Shown: positions 18,893-27,726, counted from the stretch's first letter. The stretch: 64,000 nucleotides of DNA from JADLHS01 sp964594985 (GCA_964594985.1 CAZQNQ010000003.1:285556-349555); one strand, 5' to 3'. Made by a program: numbers and translations. Notes: generated by a model from the letters alone, not told the origin.

Positions 18893-19271
18893 GAGAAAAT
18901 ATCCTGAGTACCGCGTGGGGAAAACGTCGAGGTGGAATCGGGAAGGGACGAGGAACGTTGTCGCGTTAAAGTGATGCTAGAGAAGTTTAATCGCCCGAAG
19001 ACCAAGCCTTCAATGCCGGTCAGCCCCTCATTTTCGTATGTTGGTTTAATGTCCATGATTCCCTACCTAAACAACAAACGAGAAACGCCACGAAGTAAGA
19101 AGCTCGCCCAGACGCTGATCACCCTTCGACTCTCTGCGCAGATAAAATCATTGGCGCGAAAATTTGTAAACTTAATTTTTATGACAATTCGATGGCGGCA
19201 AAAATTGGCGGCATTCGTTGCAGCACAAAGTTTGGAGAGTAAAAGCGCGCATGTCCTTAGATTGGAATGAC
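18893..19271. other. Upstream region of the LamG-RHS operon, no gene seen
   Basis: About 380 bp without a convincing coding frame. It must hold the promoter of the minus-strand LamG-RHS-lipoprotein unit, but I cannot point to clear -35/-10 boxes. An open plus-strand frame here (18932-19270) has no family resemblance and is left out. Confidence 0.4.
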
Positions 19272-19607
19272 GTGTTCCGAAATGGACTAGCCGTATACCA
19301 AAGTAAGCAGCCAGCGCAACGAATTGAACCGCCCGTGTTCCAAAATGAGAAGCCACTGTTCCGAAGTGGACTGTCAGTGTTCCAAAGTTAGAAGTCAGCA
19401 GGACGAAATGAACCGCCAGTGTCCCAAAGCGAACGGCCCATGTTCCAAAGTGAGAAGCCGATGTCCCATAGTGAACTGCCAGCAGAGCAAAGCGAACCGA
19501 CAGCGGAGCAAAGTGAGGTGGCAACGTTCCAAAGTTGGAAGCCGGTGTCCCGAGTTGCGTAGACAGCGGCGCAAAATGAACCCGCAGTGCCACAAACCAA
19601 AGTCAAA
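19272..19607. repeat. Sixteen imperfect 21-bp tandem repeats
   Basis: The block divides into 16 consecutive units of exactly 21 bp with no indel. The commonest core is TTCCAAAGTGAGAAGCC, and a second flavour (GCAGAGCAAAGCGAACCGA) is interspersed. Because 21 is a multiple of three, several frames on both strands stay open and show heptapeptide periodicity (minus strand: 'SHFGTWA', 'VRFGTLA', 'VHFGTVA'). None has a ribosome binding site or a plausible start, so I read it as non-coding repeat DNA between the LamG gene promoter and the 3' end of the beta-propeller gene. Confidence 0.85.
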
Positions 19608-19664
19608 GCACGGCGCGACGGAGTTGAATCGCTCCGCATTGAACCCCAATCCGGCTCGAATCGC

Positions 19665-22142
19665 TCAGAAGGAGATGAATTTCAACACCTGCACCTCTTT
19701 CTTGAGCACTAATTGAAAGGTGTTGTCGTGGATCTGCACGTCGAGCGCGCCGCGGGGCTGGTAATGATCCCAGAGCACGCGCCCGTTCTTGGGACTGATC
19801 CGGCGGATGCGGATGTAGGGTTTTGATTCCAAGCCCAGCGCCGCCAGGTTTTCATCGAACTCGTCATCGTCATCGCGCGGCGGCGTGTAAGTCAGCGTGT
19901 AGATGTATTGGCCCGACAGATAGGCGATGCGACCGCCCATCAAGTGTTTCCAGATCTCCCTGCCGTTCTTCGGGTCGAGTTTCAACACGATGTCGTCCGG
20001 ACTGTTCATCACGTCAATCTGGCGGGAATACTTGATCTTGTCCGGACTGGCGGTGGTGGTGTTCAGATAAACCATCCCCGCGGCATCGAAATACATTCCC
20101 GTGATGCCCACGGACGGCAGCCGCCAGCGCGCGGTGCCGGTCGTCAGGTCAAACGCGCTCAAGACACCTTGATCGAAGACGTAAAGTGTGTCGCCTCGTT
20201 CCACCACCGGGCCGAGGCCGTGCCGTTCCGCTTGATCGAAATCCAGAAAGGCGCCGCCGCCCGCGATGGGAAACATCAACGTGCTCGCCCACTTCTTCCG
20301 GTTCTGCAAATCAAACACCTGCAGCGTCGTCCCCGCCACGAGGACGTTGACCGTCTTTTGCGGATAGAACTCCGGCGCGCCCACGACGTCGCCCTCCCAA
20401 TCGGGCACTTCCTTGCCGCCGCCGAGATGGATCTTCACGTGATACTTGCTGTGGTCTTCGCGCACGATGTCGCCGCCGCTGTTGCGCGACATCTCGTTCA
20501 ACAACTCATTGGCAACCTCCATCGAGGACGCGGCATTCACCGGACCATCCAAAGCTGATTTCTTCGGCGCCGCCTTGGCTGCGGATCGGGTCACAATGTT
20601 CTTCTCCGTCATCTTCGTGGTGAATTGCACGAAGCCTTTCTCCAGCGGAATCAGTTCGGAATGTTCACGCAACAGCATCGCATCTTCGGCGGCTGCCGAA
20701 GCCTTGACCGCTGCCGCGCTCCCGCCGGTGGGAACATCCGCATCCATTTCGTCCATCATTTCCATGGCTTCCTGCTGTCGGCGCGCGACGGAGATCGTGG
20801 CCGGGGCGGCAATCTTTCCGGCGAGCGGCGCGTTCGCCACGGCGGCGGCGAGTTGTTGCGGGTCGAGTTTTTTGCCACCCGCGCCCGTGCCGCCTTTGCT
20901 TCCGGCGGCCGCGAGCATGGCAGCGAGATTTGTCTCCGGGGCGGCTGACTCCTTTTCTCCGATCTCATCGGCGTCCACCACTCCATTACCAAGATTGAAT
21001 CGCGTCAGACTCAGACGCTTCGCCCCGACCTGCTCGCGGAACTCCAACGTGTCGCCGCGCAGCACGCCCTCGGCAAAATCGCCACTGAACGCAATCTCCT
21101 GCCTGGGTTCGCCGGTATCCCAATCAAACCGCCGCGCCTTCCGGCCATCGGCCACCCAGATGTTCCGCCCGAACACCCGCAACTGCTGCGCCCTTTCGTA
21201 GCTGCGGACCATGTCCTTGGTCGCTTCCTCGACCGATGGAATCTTGAACGTGAATTCGCTCTTGGCGGCCTGTTCCTGCATCGCCTTGATGGCGGCGGTG
21301 GCTTCCTCGCCGATCTTTTTCTTGTCGAGCAGATGTCGCAGCCAGACCTCCTTCTTTTGCTTCACGTCGTAGCGCGCCAGCTTGTCGCCGTGGATGAAGA
21401 CCATCTGCCCGCTCTCGCAAAACGCGCTCATGCCGGACATTGCGGATTCGTTCTCGAACCGCAACGTCGCCACCGGACGCGGACGCGATCCGAACCACGC
21501 ATACCAAACCCATACGCCGAGAATCGCGACGATGACCGCGCCCATGCTGGAGGCAACCAACCCGATCTTGCGCCAGCGCTGGCTCTCGACAGCATCGCGT
21601 TGGCCAGCAAACTTGGGAACGGCAATGCCCTGCAATTCCGCCTTCTCTTTGCACAACGGCGAGCAGACATAGCCAAACAACACCATGCACTTTGGGCAAA
21701 TCCCCTTGCCGCACACCACGCATTTCGCCGTCACACGTTCCGAAGGATGCTTGGGGCAAAACCGCGTGTCCTTGACGTCCTCGGTGCTGGCGCTGGCGGC
21801 AGCGGAAGCGCCGCCACGACTTAAGCGAACCACCGGAGCCGCGCGCGGGACCGGAGGCGGTGGCGGTGGTGGGGCTTCCGACGACGGAACAACAGTCGCG
21901 CCGGCGGGCGGTGGCGCAATTTCCATCGCCGGAGCCAAGCCTTGTTGCAACACGGACACTGTGGGCGACACGGACAATCCCACCGGGCCAGTCGCAGTGC
22001 CGAATTGCTGGCGCACCATTTCGAGGATACGCGGCGATAAATCCACGCCACACGTCGGGCAGGCGAACGCAAGTGGATTACGCACCATCTCGGGCGTCGC
22101 ATCGAAAGCGTATTTCGCACCACAATCGCAGATGACTTTCAT
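19665..22142 (-). CDS. Membrane protein with two zinc-binding modules and a PQQ-like beta-propeller
   Basis: 825 aa. An N-terminal zinc ribbon (Cys5, Cys7, Cys28, Cys31) is followed by a Pro/Ala-rich linker (~55-120). A B-box-like zinc module comes next (~128-165: FCPKH...CVVCGKGICPKC...CSPLC). One transmembrane helix lies at ~194-216. The rest is exported: a beta-propeller of the PQQ/WD-like type with repeats such as 'LEFREQVGAKRLSLTRFN', 'TLYVFDQGVLSAFDLTTGTARW' and 'GREIWKHLMGGRIAYLSGQYIYTL'. A low-complexity Ala/Met-rich insertion occupies ~390-500. The pseudopilin gene lies 6 bp upstream, and the two are probably co-transcribed. Function is unknown; it could sense or scaffold at the inner membrane. 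The N-terminal metal clusters face the cytoplasm if the single helix is oriented in-to-out. Confidence 0.8.
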   Translation of the reverse strand: MKVICDCGAKYAFDATPEMVRNPLAFACPTCGVDLSPRILEMVRQQFGTATGPVGLSVSPTVSVLQQGLAPAMEIAPPPAGATVVPSSEAPPPPPPPVPRAAPVVRLSRGGASAAASASTEDVKDTRFCPKHPSERVTAKCVVCGKGICPKCMVLFGYVCSPLCKEKAELQGIAVPKFAGQRDAVESQRWRKIGLVASSMGAVIVAILGVWVWYAWFGSRPRPVATLRFENESAMSGMSAFCESGQMVFIHGDKLARYDVKQKKEVWLRHLLDKKKIGEEATAAIKAMQEQAAKSEFTFKIPSVEEATKDMVRSYERAQQLRVFGRNIWVADGRKARRFDWDTGEPRQEIAFSGDFAEGVLRGDTLEFREQVGAKRLSLTRFNLGNGVVDADEIGEKESAAPETNLAAMLAAAGSKGGTGAGGKKLDPQQLAAAVANAPLAGKIAAPATISVARRQQEAMEMMDEMDADVPTGGSAAAVKASAAAEDAMLLREHSELIPLEKGFVQFTTKMTEKNIVTRSAAKAAPKKSALDGPVNAASSMEVANELLNEMSRNSGGDIVREDHSKYHVKIHLGGGKEVPDWEGDVVGAPEFYPQKTVNVLVAGTTLQVFDLQNRKKWASTLMFPIAGGGAFLDFDQAERHGLGPVVERGDTLYVFDQGVLSAFDLTTGTARWRLPSVGITGMYFDAAGMVYLNTTTASPDKIKYSRQIDVMNSPDDIVLKLDPKNGREIWKHLMGGRIAYLSGQYIYTLTYTPPRDDDDEFDENLAALGLESKPYIRIRRISPKNGRVLWDHYQPRGALDVQIHDNTFQLVLKKEVQVLKFISF

Positions 22143-22148
22143 GGCTGG

Positions 22149-22781
22149 TCAAGGTTTCGGATTCAACAATACCACATTGGTGCGCAGCGGCAGATCGAAC
22201 GCCGCCGCCGCCGGCGACATCTTGATGCTGCCGTCGGTGAACATCAGATTGCCGCCGTACTTGTGATGGTTGTTACCGGGCTTTTTGCCGGTGTCAGAAA
22301 ATAATGGCTCACCAGTGCGCTTGGCTTGCACATCCACCTGTTTGTCGGTGAGCAGAACCGCATCGGCTTCGCCCGACTTAAGTCCCATGTAGTAGGAGTA
22401 ACTGATGCGGCCCTTGCGCAATGATTCGCCCGGCGGCAACGCGCTGTCCTTGCTGCCCGGGCAGACAAAAATCCCCGTGTCCGCGGAGTATTGCGGCACG
22501 AGCACGTCGAGCGCGTCCTCGGAACTCACGGCATTCGTCGTCCACGGAAACCGGTTCTCATGCTCGTTCGCGAAAATCTGCAAACTGATGTAGGCCTTTT
22601 GCAGATTCCCCTGGCAACGCTGTCTCTGGCTCATCTGATTCCGCTTTGAGCCGAAGCCATACATCATCGTGAACAGAATCAACACGATCACCAGCGTGAC
22701 CAGCATTTCGACCAGGGAAAAACCGGAACGCGGGGAAACCTTTATTACAGGGCGATGTAGCTGGGAGACGACAGGTTTCAT
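22149..22781 (-). CDS. Type II secretion/type IV pilin-like pseudopilin
   Basis: A prepilin-type N-terminus: a short basic leader, then SGFSLVEM, where cleavage occurs after Gly and the following residue is methylated, and a hydrophobic helix (LVTLVIVLILFTMMYGF). The remainder (QRCQGNLQKAYISLQIFANEHENRFP ... GIFVCPGS ... GGNLMFTDGSIKMS) matches the large planctomycete/verrucomicrobial family of GspG/H-like proteins with 'N-terminal cleavage/methylation domain'. The ATG at 22781 gives a 19-residue leader. A GTG at 22805 would add eight residues and is less likely. It probably precedes the beta-propeller gene in one operon. Which secretion or pilus machine uses it cannot be told from here. Confidence 0.85.
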   Translation of the reverse strand: MKPVVSQLHRPVIKVSPRSGFSLVEMLVTLVIVLILFTMMYGFGSKRNQMSQRQRCQGNLQKAYISLQIFANEHENRFPWTTNAVSSEDALDVLVPQYSADTGIFVCPGSKDSALPPGESLRKGRISYSYYMGLKSGEADAVLLTDKQVDVQAKRTGEPLFSDTGKKPGNNHHKYGGNLMFTDGSIKMSPAAAAFDLPLRTNVVLLNPKP

Positions 22782-22823
22782 GGTTTGGTTGTAACCAACC
22801 GCCACTCCGCTGGCAACGGTGAT

Positions 22824-23189
22824 TTAGCGTTCCGTCTTTCCCGCCGCCACCATCAACCAAGTCCAACCCACAAGAAAACTCGCTCCGCCGACCGGCGTGA
22901 TCGCCCCCAACCACTTCACATTCGTAACCGCCAGCAAATAGAGCGAGCCCGAGAAAATCACGATGCCCACGAAGAAGCTCAACCACGCGCCGGTCAACAC
23001 CGGCCGCCGCTGCGCCAGCACGAACAGCATCACCGCGTGGATGAAATGATACAACACGGCCTTTTCCCAGATGGCGGTCGTGGCGTTTTGCGTCAGCAGG
23101 TCCTTCAGTGCATGCGCGCCGAACGCCCCGAGCGCCACCGCCAAGAACCCCAGCACCGCTGATATCCGTATTGCCAGTGAATTTGTCAT
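22824..23189 (-). CDS. DUF423 family small membrane protein
   Basis: 121 aa with four predicted membrane helices. The signature 'GFLAVALGAFGAHALKDLL' at the start, 'WEKAVLYHFIHAVMLFVLA' in the middle and 'ITPVGGASFLVGWTWL' near the end place it in DUF423 (E. coli YgdD type). Function is not established for the family. It is divergent from the YbaK-like gene, and the 148 bp between the two starts must contain both promoters. Length is normal for the family. Confidence 0.9.
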   Translation of the reverse strand: MTNSLAIRISAVLGFLAVALGAFGAHALKDLLTQNATTAIWEKAVLYHFIHAVMLFVLAQRRPVLTGAWLSFFVGIVIFSGSLYLLAVTNVKWLGAITPVGGASFLVGWTWLMVAAGKTER

Positions 23190-23326
23190 AAGTTTGCCCG
23201 TGAAAAATGCCGGGAACAGTCTGGCGATTCACCGGTCCAACGCCAGCCTGGAAATGATTTCCCCGCGGTGAACAACTCCCGCTTGCAACTTCCCCGCGCC
23301 GGCTTACGGTGGATTGAACCCCAGCG

Positions 23327-23332
23327 AAAGGA
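23327..23332 (+). promoter_or_regulatory. Ribosome binding site AAAGGA deciding the start at 23338
   Basis: AAAGGA lies 5 nt before ATG 23338. An in-frame TTG at 23314 has no such site, which favours the ATG. Confidence 0.6.
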
Positions 23333-23337
23333 CTTCT

Positions 23338-23799
23338 ATGCCGATCAAAAAACTCAAAGAGTTCCTCGACCAAAACCGGGTAAAATATGTGCTCATCAAA
23401 CATTCGCCGGCCTTCACGGCGCAGGAAGTCGCCGCCTCGGCGCACATCTCCGGCCGGGCCATGGCCAAGGTGGTGATGATCGAACTGGATGGCAATCTGG
23501 CGATGGCGGTGTTGCCCGCGAACCGGAAGGTCGTGCTGCAGGACCTGCGCGAAGTCACCGGTTCGGACGACGCCGAATTCGCGTCGGAGGAAATGTTCCG
23601 GGACCGTTTCCCGGATTGTGAACTCGGGGCGATGCCACCGTTCGGCAATCTGTATGGAATGGAAGTCTTCGTCGCGCTCGCGCTCGTGAGCAACACGGAA
23701 ATCGCCTTCAACGCCGGGTCGCACGAGGAGATCATCAAGCTGGCCTACGCGGACTTCGAGCGTCTGGTGAAACCGTACGTCGTAAGTTTCACCACGTAG
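23338..23799 (+). CDS. YbaK/EbsC-type aminoacyl-tRNA deacylase-like protein
   Basis: About 153 aa covering a complete YbaK/prolyl-tRNA editing domain. The N-terminal helix (LKEFLDQNRVKYVLIKHSPAFTAQEVA) and 'GRAMAKVVMIELDG' contain the conserved Lys of the active site. They are followed by 'MAVLPANRKVVLQDLREVTG', 'FRDRFPDCELGAMPPFGNLYG' and a C-terminal 'TEIAFNAGSHEEIIKLAYADFERL'. Family members hydrolyse mischarged tRNA (for example Cys-tRNAPro or Ala-tRNAPro) in the cytosol. It is the only plus-strand gene in the middle of the window and is followed by a palindromic repeat. The exact tRNA substrate cannot be told from sequence. Confidence 0.9.
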   Translation: MPIKKLKEFLDQNRVKYVLIKHSPAFTAQEVAASAHISGRAMAKVVMIELDGNLAMAVLPANRKVVLQDLREVTGSDDAEFASEEMFRDRFPDCELGAMPPFGNLYGMEVFVALALVSNTEIAFNAGSHEEIIKLAYADFERLVKPYVVSFTT

Positions 23800-23832
23800 A
23801 ACCGCTCGCAAAATGTTTGGCGGAACCGAATT

Positions 23833-23892
23833 CCCCGCCCCCGGCCTGCGGCCACCCTCTCCCCATCGGATGGGGAGAGGGTGGGGTGAGGG
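23833..23892. repeat. CTCACCC/GGGTGAGG palindromic intergenic repeat, copy 2
   Basis: Same element as 6466-6527, here with a stronger central stem (CTCTCCCCATC/GATGGGGAGAG) and ending GGGGTGAGGG. It follows the stop of the YbaK-like gene by ~35 bp and could act as a bidirectional transcription stop, but no T-run follows it. Confidence 0.75.
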
Positions 23893-23963
23893 ACCTTTCG
23901 CCAGCACCTCGGTTCCGATATTCTTTTTGCATTACACTTCAACTCCGGTCCCTCCAGCGGCAC

Positions 23964-24002
23964 AAAAAATCGCGCGCCGCTCCAAACGGAAACGACGCGC
24001 GA
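23964..24002 (-). terminator. Intrinsic terminator for the 24040-24480 gene
   Basis: On the minus strand the stem TCGCGCG...CGCGCGA is followed by six T. It lies ~40 bp after the stop of the small exported protein gene. Confidence 0.75.
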
Positions 24003-24039
24003 TGGCTGAGAGATTATTATGCGATGGCGGCTGGAATGA

Positions 24040-24480
24040 CTACTTGGCGGCCTCCGGCTTGGGAGTGGCTTCGGTCTTGACCACTTCGCGCTTGGCAACC
24101 CAATCGCGGGACCGTTTTTCCCCATCGCGTTCGGATTCGGATTTGCCCGTGATGGTATCGCCGCTGACCTTGCCGGTGTATTTGATGACCATCTTGTTGC
24201 CGTTGAACTCGCGCGTGACCTTGAAGGAAAGTTCATCGCCCTTGATCGCGCCTTCCTCAATGGCGGTGTCAGCGTTGCGGCCGGAGATTGTCCCGGTCAA
24301 TTTCTCGCCCTCCGCCTTGAGTTTGAACGTGGTTTCCCGCACCGCACCATCCTGATTGGTGAAACTGGATTTCCAGTTGCCGGTGAGGTCAATCTTCTTG
24401 TCCTCGGCGTTCGCGTTGAGCGCGACAGCCAGGGCCAGACAGGCGGTGAGTTGAATGATGGATTTGATGGTTTTTTGCAT
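24040..24480 (-). CDS. Small exported protein, lipocalin-like or beta-barrel
   Basis: 146 aa. The signal peptide (MQKTIKSIIQLTACLALAVALNANA) is cut before EDKKID. The mature part is a run of alternating strands: 'LTGNWKSSFTNQDGAVRETTFKL', 'GEKLTGTISGRNADTAIEEG', 'DELSFKVTREFNGNKMVIKYTGKV' and 'GDTITGKSESERDGE'. This resembles the repeated-strand proteins annotated as lipocalin-like or 'glycoside hydrolase-associated' exported proteins in Planctomycetes and Verrucomicrobia. The C-terminus is Lys/Glu/Pro-rich. Periplasmic location is likely; ligand unknown. It is a single gene with its own terminator. Confidence 0.8.
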   Translation of the reverse strand: MQKTIKSIIQLTACLALAVALNANAEDKKIDLTGNWKSSFTNQDGAVRETTFKLKAEGEKLTGTISGRNADTAIEEGAIKGDELSFKVTREFNGNKMVIKYTGKVSGDTITGKSESERDGEKRSRDWVAKREVVKTEATPKPEAAK

Positions 24481-24591
24481 GATTCCAATAGGTTTTGGGG
24501 TTAACGGAACTTCGCTTGGACGGAAAAGTAACTCGAAAATTCAATCCGCACCACTCCCAAGTCAGACTTCTGCCGCCGCGACCGGGACGAT

Positions 24592-26283
24592 CTATGTTTT
24601 GCCCTGTTCCAATATCTGACGGGCACGCGCCAGCGCTGCGTCCATGTCCCCGCATACATTGTCCATGCCGATCCGATCGAGGAAACCGGAGCGCGTCAGG
24701 GCAAACAGCGGTTGCGAATGCGGGCCACACAAGATCAACTGCTTGCCGCGTTGTTTGATCTTTTCCTGCAAATCTTCCAACGCGTCGAGCCCGGTGGCAT
24801 CCATCGCCAACACGTCGCGCATCCGCAGGATGAGCACGTCAGGGAGCTGGCCGGAACGGCGCAAGGACGTTTCCAACTTGTCCGCCGCGCCAAAAAAGAA
24901 CGCGCCGAACACCCGGAAGACCAGGACTCCAGGCGGGATCACCCGGCCGGTGGTGGTTTGGCCGGGTGACTCGGCCTGGGTGACTTCCTCGTCCGCCTGC
25001 ACCTGCGTGGTTTCTGACAGGCGCTTCACCAACAGCGCCGAAGCCAGCACCAAGGACGCCCCCACCGCCACCGGCAGATCCGTGACTATGGTCAGCAGAA
25101 AAGCCGTCCCGAACAACGCCGCATCGCTCTTGGGCCAGCGCCGCAATCGTGAAAATTGGTGCCACTCCCCCATGCGGATCGCGACGACAATCAGCACCGC
25201 GCTCAGGACCGCGAGCGGAATGTAACCCGCCAGCGGCGCGGCAATCAGCAGAACGAGCAACAATATCAGCGAATGAATGATTCCGGCAACCGGGGTCTTC
25301 GCGCCACTGCGGACATTCGTGGCCGTACGCGCGATGACCCCGGTGGCGGGCATCCCGCCAAAGAAAGCACACGCGATGTTCGCGATCCCCTGCCCGACCA
25401 GTTCCTGGTTGGAATCGTGCCGGTCATCAATCATGCCGTCTGCCACCACCGCACAAAGCAGGGATTCGATCGCCCCGAGCACCGCCACCGTCATCCCCGC
25501 CGGCAACAACGCCTGCCATTGTTCCCAGGACAACAGCGGCACATGCGGGCCGGGCAAGCCCCGCGGCATCGCCCCGAACTGACTGTCCAGCGTCGCCACG
25601 CCCAGATGTTTGTTAAGATCAAAAATCGCCGCCACCGCCGCGCCAACCACGATGACCACAATCGAAGCCGGCAGCTTTCGTCCCCAACGGGCCGGCCAGA
25701 ACCAGATCACCAGCACGGCGGTCAAAGCCATTCCCGTGGTGGCCCAGTTGGGATGAAAGTCAGCGCCCAACGCCCGCAGTTTTCCGATGAAGTCCGCCGG
25801 GAGCGTGGCTTGCAGACCGAAGAAGTCCCGGATCTGCGTGCTCAGAATGATCACCGCGATCCCGCTCGTGAAACCGATGACCACCGGATACGGGATGAAC
25901 CGGATCATCGAACCCAGCCGCGCCAAGCCCAGAGCAATCAGGATGACGCCGGCGATCAGCGCGCAAGCGACGAGTCCTTGCGGGCCATGCACGGCGACAA
26001 TCGGCGCAAGCAATGGGACGAACGCGCCGGCCGGGCCGCCAATCTGCACGCGGGAGCCGCCGAAGAGCGAAATGAAAAAACCGCCGATGATGGCGGTGAA
26101 GATGCCGACTTCCGGCTTCAAGCCGGAGGCGATGGCCAACGCCATCGCCAAAGGTAGCGCCACAATGCCGACGGTGAGGCCGGCGGTCAGGTCCGCGGAG
26201 AAAGTGCTGCGGGAATAGTCCTTCAGCGTCTCCCGCAACTTGGGCCGGAACTGAAACCGAGATTCTGAATGAGTCGCATTCAC
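24592..26283 (-). CDS. SulP family anion (sulfate/bicarbonate) transporter with STAS domain
   Basis: 563 aa with ~12 membrane segments and the family hallmark 'LTAGLTVGIVALPLAMALAIASG' near residue 30, 'GGFFISLFGGSRVQIGGPAGAF', 'GFTSGIAVII' and 'HDSNQELVGQGIANIACAFFGGMPATG'. A C-terminal STAS domain (~440-550) carries 'DVLAMDATGLDALEDL'. SulP proteins move sulfate, bicarbonate or other anions, usually coupled to Na+ or H+; the substrate here is not predictable. The first in-frame start is GTG 26283, which sits directly after the T-run of the preceding terminator, and no ribosome binding site is visible. The true start may therefore be internal (for example TTG at 26238), or expression may depend on read-through. 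Confidence 0.93.
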   Translation of the reverse strand: MNATHSESRFQFRPKLRETLKDYSRSTFSADLTAGLTVGIVALPLAMALAIASGLKPEVGIFTAIIGGFFISLFGGSRVQIGGPAGAFVPLLAPIVAVHGPQGLVACALIAGVILIALGLARLGSMIRFIPYPVVIGFTSGIAVIILSTQIRDFFGLQATLPADFIGKLRALGADFHPNWATTGMALTAVLVIWFWPARWGRKLPASIVVIVVGAAVAAIFDLNKHLGVATLDSQFGAMPRGLPGPHVPLLSWEQWQALLPAGMTVAVLGAIESLLCAVVADGMIDDRHDSNQELVGQGIANIACAFFGGMPATGVIARTATNVRSGAKTPVAGIIHSLILLLVLLIAAPLAGYIPLAVLSAVLIVVAIRMGEWHQFSRLRRWPKSDAALFGTAFLLTIVTDLPVAVGASLVLASALLVKRLSETTQVQADEEVTQAESPGQTTTGRVIPPGVLVFRVFGAFFFGAADKLETSLRRSGQLPDVLILRMRDVLAMDATGLDALEDLQEKIKQRGKQLILCGPHSQPLFALTRSGFLDRIGMDNVCGDMDAALARARQILEQGKT

Positions 26284-26284
26284 G

Positions 26285-26319
26285 AAAAAACCGGAGCGAG
26301 GTTATTCACCCCACTCCGG
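26285..26319 (-). terminator. Intrinsic terminator closing the polysaccharide locus
   Basis: On the minus strand CCGGAG-loop-CTCCGG is followed by six T. It lies ~52 bp after the stop of the nucleotide-sugar dehydrogenase gene and marks the 3' end of the long minus-strand polysaccharide gene run. Confidence 0.8.
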
Positions 26320-26371
26320 CATCATGGCGAACCCGCCCGGAATTTCAAATTTATTCCCTATGCGAAAATTG

Positions 26372-27658
26372 TCAGGCTTTCCACACCTGCCCGGGCGCGG
26401 TGGCGATGCCCATCATGGCGTTGCGCGTGTCCACGATGCACCCGGCCCAGGTCGCGAGTTGCTGATAATCCACGCAGGCGTGATTGGTCGAGATCAACAC
26501 CAGATCGTAGCTCGCGATGGTTTCCTGATTCCACGCGACGGATTTTGTCCCCGTCCAATGGGCGTGTTCACGCGTGGGGCGAATCACGGGAACATAAGGA
26601 TCGTAATACGCCACCTGCGCCCCGCGCGCCTGAAGTTTTTCCAGCAGCACGTAGCTCGGCGATTCGCGCTCGTCATCCACGTTCGGCTTGTAGGCGAGGC
26701 CCAGCACCAGAATCTTGCTGCCCTTCACGGCGCGCTGCCGGTCGTTCAAGGCATCCGCCACCCGGTGGATGACATAATCGGGCATCGCCGTGTTGACCTC
26801 ACCCGCCAGCTCGATGAAGCGCGTGTTCTGGCCGTACTCCCGGGCTTTCCACGTGAGATAGAAGGGATCAATCGGAATGCAATGCCCGCCCAACCCCGGC
26901 CCGGGATAAAACGGCATGAACCCGAACGGCTTGGTCTTGGCCGCGTTGATGACTTCCCACACATCAATCCCCATGGCGCTGTAAACGACCTTGAGCTCGT
27001 TGACCAACGCGATGTTCACACTGCGAAAAGTATTTTCCAAAAGCTTGGTCGCCTCGGCCGCCCGACAGGACGACACGGGCACGATGGTTTTGATGGCCTT
27101 GGAATAAAGTGCCGTGGCTTTCTCCAGACACGCGGGGGTGAAACCACCAACCACCTTGGGAATCGTGGCCACCTTGCTGTCGGGATTGCCCGGGTCTTCG
27201 CGCTCGGGAGAAAAAGCGAGGTGAAAATCCTTGCCCGCCTCCAACCCCGAACCGATCTCCAACACCTCGCGCAAATCCTCGTCCGTGGTGCCAGGATAAG
27301 TCGTGGATTCGAGTACCACGAGCGTCCCCTTCTTCAGATGCCGTGCGATCGTCCGGCCCGTTTCGATGATGTAGGAAATGTCCGGTTCGCGGTTCTTGTT
27401 CAGCGGCGTCGGCACGCAGATGACCACGGCGCTGACTTCGCTGATGCGACTGAAATCGGATGACGCCGAAAAGCTGCCGTCCTTGACCGCCTGAGCAACG
27501 GTCTCGGCGGAGATGTGCTTGATGAAACTCTTCCCCTGGTTGAGGAGATCCACCTTGCCCGTGTCAATGTCCAGCCCCAGCACCGTCACGCCCGAGCGGG
27601 CGAATTGCAGCGATAAAGGCAAACCCACGTACCCCAAACCGACGATGGCGATTTTCAT
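26372..27658 (-). CDS. UDP-N-acetylhexosamine dehydrogenase (WbpA/WecC-like nucleotide-sugar dehydrogenase)
   Basis: 428 aa. An N-terminal Rossmann motif (IVGLGYVGLPL) is followed by 'VVICVPTPL' and 'VVLESTTYPGTT', a central dimerisation helix, and catalytic Cys260 in GPGLGGHCIPIDP. The C-terminal domain contains 'VLGLAYKPNVDDERESP'. The 'HCIPIDP' form and 'YPGTTDE' are typical of UDP-GlcNAc/UDP-ManNAc 6-dehydrogenases rather than UDP-glucose dehydrogenase. It oxidises the C6 hydroxyl of a UDP-amino sugar to the uronic acid with two NAD+, in the cytosol, for polymer synthesis. It is the last gene of the locus, followed by an intrinsic terminator. The exact sugar is uncertain. Confidence 0.88.
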   Translation of the reverse strand: MKIAIVGLGYVGLPLSLQFARSGVTVLGLDIDTGKVDLLNQGKSFIKHISAETVAQAVKDGSFSASSDFSRISEVSAVVICVPTPLNKNREPDISYIIETGRTIARHLKKGTLVVLESTTYPGTTDEDLREVLEIGSGLEAGKDFHLAFSPEREDPGNPDSKVATIPKVVGGFTPACLEKATALYSKAIKTIVPVSSCRAAEATKLLENTFRSVNIALVNELKVVYSAMGIDVWEVINAAKTKPFGFMPFYPGPGLGGHCIPIDPFYLTWKAREYGQNTRFIELAGEVNTAMPDYVIHRVADALNDRQRAVKGSKILVLGLAYKPNVDDERESPSYVLLEKLQARGAQVAYYDPYVPVIRPTREHAHWTGTKSVAWNQETIASYDLVLISTNHACVDYQQLATWAGCIVDTRNAMMGIATAPGQVWKA

Positions 27659-27726
27659 ATTTTGATTTTGGTGATGATTGATGGTGATATTCCGTTCAAA
27701 CCTGTTTCACAGCCCGCACCCCAAAC

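Noticed and set aside
19063..19593. Long open frames with heptapeptide repeats on both strands
   Set aside because: They arise from a 21-bp DNA period; no plausible start or ribosome binding site and no family match.
23817..24260. Small proteins rich in 'HPLPIGWGEG'/'PHPTLSPSDGE' near 23830
   Set aside because: Translations of the CTCACCC palindromic repeat, a known source of false genes.
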